Assembly (NCBI GenBank): GCA_028821455.1
Contig: JAPPGE010000035.1
Location: 1-41,208, forward strand
Reading direction: 5' to 3'
DNA length: 41,208 bases
From: a bacterium
GTDB taxonomy: Bacteria > Pseudomonadota > Alphaproteobacteria > SP197
Below, in pieces: positions 36,015 to 41,208 of the stretch. Both the position numbers and the translations under genes were made by a program. The notes beneath the pieces are model-generated. The model saw nothing but the letters and a program-made list of their open reading frames with translations. It was not told the DNA's origin and did no database searches. The stretch's first letter is position 1. Every line of letters begins with the position of its first letter.

Positions 36015-38003
36015 GTGTTCAACCGAATTCTCATTGCCAACCGGGGGGAAATCGCCTGCCGGATCATCACCACGTGCCGGGCACTGGACATTGCCACGGT
36101 CGCGGTTCACTCGGAAGCCGACGAGGATTCGCTCCACGTCCGGATGGCCGACGAGTCCTTTCCCATCGGACCGCCGGCGCCCGGTGAGAGCTACCTTGCC
36201 ATCGACAGGATCATCGATGCCCTCGTGAGGTCGGGCGCCGAGGCGGTCCACCCCGGCTTCGGCTTTCTCGCCGAGAACCCCCGCTTCGTCGAGGCGGTCG
36301 AGGCCGCTGGCGCCGTCTTCATCGGTCCGCCCGTCAGCGCCGTTGCGGCCATGGGCGACAAGATCGAATCCAAGAGGATCGCCAGGGCGGCGGGAGTCAG
36401 CGTGGTTCCCGGCAGCGCGTCCGAGACGGGTGATGTCGACGAGGCGCTCGCGGCCGCCCGCGACATCGGATACCCGGTCATGATCAAGCCGGCCGCCGGT
36501 GGCGGCGGCAAGGGGATGCGGGTGGCCGGAGATGACGATGAGCTTGTCGAGGGCTTTCGGGCCTCGCAATCGGAAGCCGCCACCGCCTTCGGCGACACCA
36601 GGGTCTTCCTCGAGAAGTTCATCACCCTCCCACGCCACGTCGAGATCCAGCTTCTGGCCGACAATCACGGTGCCGTGGTGGCCCTGAACGAGCGGGAGTG
36701 CTCGATCCAGCGGCGCCACCAGAAGGTGATCGAGGAAGCGCCAAGCCCGCTCATCGACGAGGCGACGCGCGGGGCGATGGCGGCAGAGGCGGGCGCCCTG
36801 GCGCGCGCCGTCAACTACCGCTCGGCGGGCACGGTCGAGTTTGTCGTCGACCCCGACAGGAGTTTCTACTTCCTGGAGATGAACACCCGTCTCCAGGTCG
36901 AGCATCCGGTGACGGAGTTCATCACCGGAGTCGATATCGTCGAACAGATGATCCGCATCGCCGCCGGCGAACCCCTCGCCTTCACCGCCGACGATGTCGG
37001 CATCGACGGCTGGTCCATCGAGGCGCGAATCTACGCCGAGGACTCACGCCGCGGGTTCCTCCCCTCGATCGGCCGCCTCAGCACCTACCGGCCTCCGCAG
37101 ACCAACCGGTCGCTGAGGATCGACAGCGGTGTGGAGGAGGGCTCCGAGGTGACGATGTTCTACGACCCCATGATCGCCAAGCTGGTGGTGCATGGCGAGA
37201 ACCGGCCGGCCGCCATCGCCGCCATGCGCAAGGCGCTCGATTCCTTCGAGATCAGGGGCGTGCAGCACAACATCGACTTTCTGGCGGCGATCATGCGCAA
37301 TCCGCAGTTTGCCGCCGGCGATACGACCACCGCCTTCATCGATCGCACCTGGCCCGAGGGCTTTTCCGGGGCGCCGGTGACGGAGCGCGAGAGGACCGTG
37401 CTGACCGGTGTGGGCCTCCTGGCCCACCTCAGGGTTCTCGAGCGGGACCGCAGGATCACGGGCACCCTGCGCGATCCGGAGCCAATGGCCCGTGACTGGG
37501 TCGTGCAGTTCCTCGGCGAGCAGTTCGAGGTGTCGGCCTGGCTGACCGGAGATGGCATCATGTGGAGGAGCGGCGAGCGCGACGTCGCGGTCGAGAGCTC
37601 CTGGAAGCCGGGCCAGACACTGTTTCAGGGTGAGGTGGATGGCTGCCCGGCCGTCGTCCAGGTAGAGCGCAAGGGCACGTCCTGGGAACTTGTCCATGCC
37701 GGCGTCAGCGAGCACATGACGGTGCTCTCGCGCGGAGCGGCGAAGCTGCTGTCGCGGATGCCGGCACGGCCCGCTGCGGATCACTCCCGCCTTGTCACCT
37801 CACCGATGCCCGGGCGGATCGTCGATCTTGCTGTCGGGGAAGGTGACGCGATCGAGATGGGCCAGGTGCTCGTCGTCATCGATGCCATGAAGATGGAGAA
37901 CGTGTTGCGGGCGGAGCGCTCGGGCGAGATCGCGAAGGTCCATGTCGCCGTCGGTGACTCGGTTTCCGTTGATTCCACCCTCCTCGAATATGCCTCCTCA
38001 TGA
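36015..38003 (+). CDS. pccA: propionyl-CoA carboxylase alpha subunit (biotin carboxylase plus BCCP)
   Basis: A 662-residue subunit that carboxylates its own biotin using ATP and bicarbonate. The order is biotin carboxylase domain (1 to about 450) with the ATP-grasp loop GGGGKGM (162-168) and EMNTRLQVEHPVTE; a middle BT-like region (about 460-585) that binds PccB; and the C-terminal biotinyl domain with AMKM, biotin on Lys626, 36 residues from the end. The start is GTG 36015 giving MFNRILIANRGEIA. It lies 18 bases after pccB. No methylmalonyl-CoA mutase gene is in the window. Confidence 0.94.
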   Translation: MFNRILIANRGEIACRIITTCRALDIATVAVHSEADEDSLHVRMADESFPIGPPAPGESYLAIDRIIDALVRSGAEAVHPGFGFLAENPRFVEAVEAAGAVFIGPPVSAVAAMGDKIESKRIARAAGVSVVPGSASETGDVDEALAAARDIGYPVMIKPAAGGGGKGMRVAGDDDELVEGFRASQSEAATAFGDTRVFLEKFITLPRHVEIQLLADNHGAVVALNERECSIQRRHQKVIEEAPSPLIDEATRGAMAAEAGALARAVNYRSAGTVEFVVDPDRSFYFLEMNTRLQVEHPVTEFITGVDIVEQMIRIAAGEPLAFTADDVGIDGWSIEARIYAEDSRRGFLPSIGRLSTYRPPQTNRSLRIDSGVEEGSEVTMFYDPMIAKLVVHGENRPAAIAAMRKALDSFEIRGVQHNIDFLAAIMRNPQFAAGDTTTAFIDRTWPEGFSGAPVTERERTVLTGVGLLAHLRVLERDRRITGTLRDPEPMARDWVVQFLGEQFEVSAWLTGDGIMWRSGERDVAVESSWKPGQTLFQGEVDGCPAVVQVERKGTSWELVHAGVSEHMTVLSRGAAKLLSRMPARPAADHSRLVTSPMPGRIVDLAVGEGDAIEMGQVLVVIDAMKMENVLRAERSGEIAKVHVAVGDSVSVDSTLLEYASS

Positions 38004-38296
38004 CCACGGACCCGGGTCACGAGCGGCGGATCAGGGTGACGGTCACCGGCCGCGTGCAGGGTGTGTGGTACCGGGCCTGGACGGCCGAGGAAGCGCGCGA
38101 CCTCGGCCTTGACGGCTGGGTTCGCAACCGCAGCGACGGTTCGGTGGAGGCGATCCTTGCAGGCAGCCGGAAGGATATCGACGCCATGCTGTGCCTCCTG
38201 GAAGAGGGACCGCCGCTGGCCGCAGTCGAGACGGTCGCCTGGGAGCCATTCACGGAAGAGGTGGCTCGCGGTTTCGCTCAACGACCAACGTTCTGA
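38000..38296 (+). CDS. acylphosphatase
   Basis: A 98-residue acylphosphatase, hydrolysing carboxyl-phosphate bonds. The motif GRVQGVWYR holds the catalytic Arg25 and [12 protein letters not shown] the catalytic Asn43. In the classic motif the aromatic pair is GF; here it is WY. The start overlaps the pccA stop (ATGA), so it is translationally tied to the carboxylase; why is not known. Its last 19 bases overlap the end of the convergent lipB gene. Confidence 0.9.
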   Translation: MTTDPGHERRIRVTVTGRVQGVWYRAWTAEEARDLGLDGWVRNRSDGSVEAILAGSRKDIDAMLCLLEEGPPLAAVETVAWEPFTEEVARGFAQRPTF

Positions 38297-38919
38297 AAGA
38301 CCTCCCGGAACGTCTCTTCCATGGCCGAGCGCAACGCATCGCCTTCAACGTCGATACCGAGCGCCGCCAGGGAGGTCACGCCGTGGGACCTGACGCCGCA
38401 CGGCACGATGCGGTTGTAGGGCGCGAGATCAGGGTGTCGGTTGATGCTGATGCCATGAAACGTCACCCAGCGGCGCACGCGTATGCCGATGGCCGCGATC
38501 TTGTCCTCGCGCCCGCCGGCGTCGACCACCCAGACCCCGATACGGTCCCGGCGGCATTGACCCTCGACACCGAAACGCGCCAGCGTCCGGATGATCCAGG
38601 TTTCAAGGTCGGCGACAAAGGCATGCAGGTCGTGTCCCCGGCGGGCGAGATCGAGCATGACGTAGGCGATCTGCTGACCCGGCCCATGCCAGGTGTAGCG
38701 GCCGCCGCGCCCGGTAGGGAAGACCGGGATGTCTCCGGCATCGATGAGTTCGTCATCCCGCGCACTCGTTCCCGCCGTGAAGAGGCTCGGATGTTCGAGC
38801 AGCCACACCGTTTCCGGCGCCCGGCCTGTGCGAATGCCGGCGGCCGTCTCTTCCATGGCCCGCACGGCATCCGGATAGGCCACCGGCCGGTCGCTCACCT
38901 TCCAGCGAACAGGTCTCAT
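38278..38919 (-). CDS. lipB: octanoyl-(acyl carrier protein) transferase LipB
   Basis: A 213-residue LipB, which transfers octanoyl from ACP to lipoyl domains, the first step of lipoate synthesis. Motifs are [24 protein letters not shown] (about 71-82), [17 protein letters not shown] with Lys140, and VPCG with catalytic Cys174. Start ATG 38919 gives [13 protein letters not shown]; an in-frame GTG 72 bases further up would add an unsupported extension. It overlaps the acylphosphatase tail to tail by 19 bases, so neither has room for a separate terminator. Confidence 0.93.
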   Translation of the reverse strand: MRPVRWKVSDRPVAYPDAVRAMEETAAGIRTGRAPETVWLLEHPSLFTAGTSARDDELIDAGDIPVFPTGRGGRYTWHGPGQQIAYVMLDLARRGHDLHAFVADLETWIIRTLARFGVEGQCRRDRIGVWVVDAGGREDKIAAIGIRVRRWVTFHGISINRHPDLAPYNRIVPCGVRSHGVTSLAALGIDVEGDALRSAMEETFREVFQNVGR

Positions 38920-39005
38920 GGAAGCCAACCTAGCAGAACACCCGTGTGACCCGGAACCCGGCCGCTCCCGCTTCTGATCGGTAGCGCACACCCTCGCAAG
39001 GGTCG

Positions 39006-39068
39006 CACGTGTCGATAGAATTGCATTTCATCGACACGTGATGGGCACATGTCGACGGCATCGACATG
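39006..39068. promoter_or_regulatory. four-site operator array upstream of and across the fic start
   Basis: Two perfect inverted repeats in tandem. The first is CACGTGTCGAT (39006-39016) and ATCGACACGTG (39030-39040), 11 bp arms with a 13-base spacer. The second is CATGTCGA (39048-39055) and TCGACATG (39061-39068), 8 bp arms with a 5-base spacer; its last arm contains the fic start codon. TGTCGA-type half-sites thus recur at 39010, 39030, 39050 and 39060, the first three exactly 20 bases apart. This looks like a repressor operator. Many Fic_N-type proteins carry a C-terminal helix-turn-helix, so self-regulation by an intact Fic protein is a reasonable inference. Confidence 0.65.
39016..39021 (+). 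promoter_or_regulatory. -10 box of the fic promoter
   Basis: TAGAAT lies between the arms of the first inverted repeat and shares one base with the left arm. Transcription would start near 39028, 38 bases before the fic ATG. No good -35 hexamer stands 16-18 bases upstream (CTCGCA/TCGCAA region), so the promoter may be weak or activator-independent only in part. A protein bound to the repeat would block it. Confidence 0.45.
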
Positions 39069-39560
39069 GCCTTCGATTCCGGCCGTCCCTTCAATGACCT
39101 TGCGGACTTGCCACCGACTTTTCAAACCGAGACACGCGCCATCCTCCGCAGCTGCATTGCTGCGCGCACGGCGCTGGAAGAGCTCCGGTTCTCCGGCAGG
39201 CTCATCCCGAGCCAGGCGATTCTGATCAACTCGATTCCTCTGCTCGAAGCGCAGGCGAGTTCCGAGATCGAGAACATCGTCACGACGACCGACCGCTTAT
39301 TCCGCCATGCCAACGACGTGAAGGATCAGGCGGACCCGGCCACGAGGGAGGCTCTGCGCTGTCGCACCGCCCTCTACCGTGGTTTCGAGATGCTGAAGCG
39401 CCGGCCGGTTTCGACCGCCCTGGCGGTCGAGGTCTGTCGAACGATCAAGGGAGTCGATCTCGATGTTCGCAACACGCCCGGGACCGCGTTGATCAACGAT
39501 GCAATCGGCGACGTGATATACACCGCGCCACCGGGCCGCACCTCTCTTCGGCGACCGTGA
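39066..39560 (+). pseudogene. truncated Fic-family protein (N-terminal domain only)
   Basis: A 164-residue remnant of a Fic_N-type Fic protein; full members are about 370 residues. It has the family N-terminus PFNDLADLPP, the inhibitory helix with LLEAQASSEIENIVTTTD, where S65-xxx-E69-N70 fits the class II inhibition motif (S/T)xxxE(G/N), and VCRTIKGVDLDVRNTPGTALIND. After GDVIYTAPPG the reading frame ends within about a dozen codons. The catalytic HPFxxGNGR motif and any C-terminal DNA-binding domain are missing and are not found in the next 200 bases in any frame I read. No Shine-Dalgarno is visible before the ATG. Confidence 0.75.
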
Positions 39561-39763
39561 GCGGACAACACCGCAGTCTGACATGAAACTCTTCCTTCGC
39601 GCGTGCGACAAAACGCCAAGGGATATCGCGAGTGATCAGAGCCTCAAGGCCGTCCTGGAATGACCGGATACATTTCCACTACTGGCCTTCGCTGGGGGCT
39701 CGGCAACCAAGATGACTCTCATGGGGCTGAGCCCCCCTTCCACAACGATGCAGCAAGTCCGAT
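39561..39763. other. gap between the fic remnant and the solute-binding protein gene
   Basis: About 200 bases in which I recognise no gene. No continuation of the Fic catalytic domain is found. A small GGGGC-TGA-GCCCC stem (39723-39735) lies 28 bases beyond the solute-binding gene's stop, but has a 3-base loop and no U-tract, so it is a weak terminator candidate. GC content is closer to the gene on the right than to the core genes on the left. Confidence 0.5.
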
Positions 39764-40906
39764 CTAAAAGCCGGCTTTGACCTCTTCAAACATGATCTGA
39801 ATCTCGTCTTCGGGAACCATCGCTTCTTGGAAGATACCGGCCTCCAGATACGGTCCGGGATCAAGCGGAAGACCAAGCTCAGCAAGCAATTCGGGCCCGA
39901 CAATCTCGAACGCCTTGAGATTCGAATGACCGTAGCCGTAGTTCGCTATTTCGAAGGCGCCGGCTTCGGGGCTGATGAAGTTGTCAATGACCTCGTAAGC
40001 CAATGCGATCATTTCTTCGCTTCGGGTCTCGTTTGCCGGATTGCGCACGATTCCGCACACCCAAGTCATCGGGCCTTCCTTCGGCGTCATGAACTCAACC
40101 GCAAGACCCTGGTCTTTCAGGGCGAGCCAAGAGCTGTTCCAAGTCGCCGCGGCGACCAGTTCGCCTGACGCGAGCGCATTTTCAACGTCGGTCATGCTAT
40201 TCGTATAGAAACGCAGAAGCGGAAGCTGGATCGCCAGGGCTTCGCGCACCGTATCCATGTCCTCGGGCTTGGAAAGGTCGTACGGATTCGACACGCCCGT
40301 GTAAATGCCAGCAACGGCAACACCGTCGATCAAGCTGTCGATCATCGACAGGCGGCCAGCATACTTCTCGTCCCAGAGAATACCCCAGGTGTGGTTGCCG
40401 ACATACTCGGGCGCAAGGTCGGTGCGGAAGATGACCGAGGTGAGACCCCAGTCCGACGGCACAAACACCCTCTCTCCACCTTGGGTGCCGATCGGCATGT
40501 CGGTGAGGGCTGGAATCAGCTCGTCCCAATGGGTCAAGCGCGCAGTATCGATCGGTGCCAAGAGACCGGCGTCGTACCACTGTTTAACCTTGTACGTGCA
40601 TGGCTGCATAAGGTCGGGGCGAAAACCCGCACGCATCTTGGCGAAAGCCTCTTCTTCGTCGCCGAGTAGCGAGAAATTCGGCAGGCAGCCATGCTTTTCC
40701 ATGTATTCCGGATAGAACTCCGGAACATCGTAGCCGGACCAGATGAAGAATGTCGGACCGTCCACACCGCAACTTGCCTGCGCTTTGCCGCCGATATTCA
40801 TGCTGGCAAAGGTGAAGCCGCCGGCAGCAAGTACAGCATGCATTTCGCGGCGACTGAGTTCACCGTCCTTCAATCGATAGTAGAGTTTATCCAGTCCACG
40901 TCTCAT
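39764..40906 (-). CDS. polyamine-type ABC transporter substrate-binding protein
   Basis: A 380-residue periplasmic binding protein resembling the PotD/PotF (spermidine/putrescine) group. The N-terminus has a cytoplasmic stretch LDKLYYRLKDGE, then SRREMHAV (Arg19-Arg20) and an Ala/Gly-rich segment ending AQA-S at 44/45, a likely Tat-type signal. The mature part has PDLMQPCTY, WDELIP, FVPSDWGLTSVIFRTD, WGILWDEKYAGRLSMID and PKEGPMTWVCGIV, family-like. The substrate is not certain. The ATG at 40906 has GGGAGA about eight bases upstream. No permease or ATPase gene is adjacent in the window, and codon use is less GC-biased than in the core genes. Confidence 0.85.
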   Translation of the reverse strand: MRRGLDKLYYRLKDGELSRREMHAVLAAGGFTFASMNIGGKAQASCGVDGPTFFIWSGYDVPEFYPEYMEKHGCLPNFSLLGDEEEAFAKMRAGFRPDLMQPCTYKVKQWYDAGLLAPIDTARLTHWDELIPALTDMPIGTQGGERVFVPSDWGLTSVIFRTDLAPEYVGNHTWGILWDEKYAGRLSMIDSLIDGVAVAGIYTGVSNPYDLSKPEDMDTVREALAIQLPLLRFYTNSMTDVENALASGELVAAATWNSSWLALKDQGLAVEFMTPKEGPMTWVCGIVRNPANETRSEEMIALAYEVIDNFISPEAGAFEIANYGYGHSNLKAFEIVGPELLAELGLPLDPGPYLEAGIFQEAMVPEDEIQIMFEEVKAGF

Positions 40907-41208
40907 GGTGAGATCTCCCTTGTTGCTCGAAACATTGAAGTTGCTCGAAACATTGAAATGATTCGGCTCGCGGATGTTGAAGTGTTCCGTTCCGCCATGC
41001 TCACCGGTCAGAGTCGAACGAGAAACACCGCATGAGCGAGGTTGGCATTGATTTGTTTTGTTGTGTGCAAGCCATTCATGGCAACACCCTAGCTCAAGCA
41101 AACCTACACGGTACTTCCGGGTTTCTCACCGCGCAAGACACCGGGGCGACGAGTCAGGGCAATCGCTTTTGGATTTTTCATGCAGCGGCACGGATGAGAT
41201 TGAGCAGG
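40907..41208. other. upstream region of the solute-binding gene, no gene seen
   Basis: About 300 bases up to the window edge without a recognisable gene. The frame of the solute-binding gene stays open to 41101, but the extra 65 residues (rich in N, H, S) do not look like a signal peptide and include the tandem repeat, so they are treated as leader. A 25-codon minus-strand ORF (41104-41181) has no Shine-Dalgarno. No convincing promoter hexamers were found. Confidence 0.5.
40922..40957. repeat. tandem 18-bp direct repeat in the solute-binding gene leader
   Basis: GTTGCTCGAAACATTGAA occurs at 40922-40939 and again at 40940-40957, back to back and identical. On the coding (minus) strand the unit reads TTCAATGTTTCGAGCAAC and its nearer copy ends about 16 bases before the start codon, beside the ribosome binding site. 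A degenerate third copy (TTCAACATCCGCGAGCC) follows further upstream. It could be a regulator site or a replication-slippage duplication. Confidence 0.8.

Noticed and set aside
38191..38949. 252-residue plus-strand ORF over lipB
   Set aside because: LipB on the other strand has the full set of catalytic motifs; this is its shadow.
38920..38960. Possible lipB promoter (TTCCGG, 18 bases, TAGGTT on the minus strand)
   Set aside because: Both hexamers match poorly and the start site would fall at or inside the lipB start codon; not strong enough to list.
39723..39735. GGGGC-TGA-GCCCC stem as a terminator
   Set aside because: Only 5 bp with a 3-base loop and no U-tract on either strand; mentioned under the gap but not called.
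41104..41181. 25-codon minus-strand ORF (starts MKNPKAIALT) near the right edge
   Set aside because: No Shine-Dalgarno, no known relative, and short ORFs of this size arise by chance.

Overview
The window is a high-GC (roughly two-thirds G+C by eye) chromosomal segment from an alphaproteobacterium. Three things point there: the rif, str, S10, spc and alpha clusters run uninterrupted on the plus strand; adk, with no rpmJ, sits between secY and rpsM; and the downstream neighbours (DUF1491-type gene, rarA, crcB, RluC/D-type synthase, ATP12, pccB, pccA) are of alphaproteobacterial type. I cannot name a genus. About 30.6 kb is the transcription and translation supercluster, then about 8 kb of housekeeping metabolism, then about 2.2 kb that looks like accessory DNA.

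Region 1 (1-12502): the 3' tip of one tuf copy, tRNA-Trp, secE, nusG, rplK, rplA, a structured leader, rplJ, rplL, twin hairpins, rpoB and rpoC. The standout is rpoB. The beta subunit is 1611 residues, over 200 longer than usual, because the dispensable-region-1/SI1-type insert (residues about 243-573) exists as three tandem modules of about 100-120 residues, each holding two copies of a smaller motif.

Region 2 (12503-30573): rpsL, rpsG, fusA, a second full tuf, then the S10 genes (rpsJ to rpsQ), the spc genes (rplN to secY), adk, and the alpha genes (rpsM, rpsK, rpoA, rplQ). Genes are mostly overlapping or a few bases apart. Two good sigma70-like promoters are visible: one in front of rpsL and one buried in the 3' end of adk driving rpsM onward. 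The tuf gene has codon use unlike every neighbour until its last ~100-150 bases.

Region 3 (30574-38919): a minus-strand DUF1491 gene preceded by a tiny ORF; then a tightly coupled plus-strand run of rarA, crcB, an RluC/D-family pseudouridine synthase and an ATP12-family assembly factor, closely followed by pccB, pccA (propionyl-CoA carboxylase) and an acylphosphatase; then lipB on the minus strand, overlapping the acylphosphatase gene tail to tail.

Region 4 (38920-41208): a truncated Fic-family gene keeping only the N-terminal regulatory domain behind an ordered array of four TGTCGA half-sites, about 200 bases with no gene, and an orphan minus-strand polyamine-type solute-binding protein of lower GC with a tandem 18-bp repeat in its leader. 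This end looks like the edge of a variable region.
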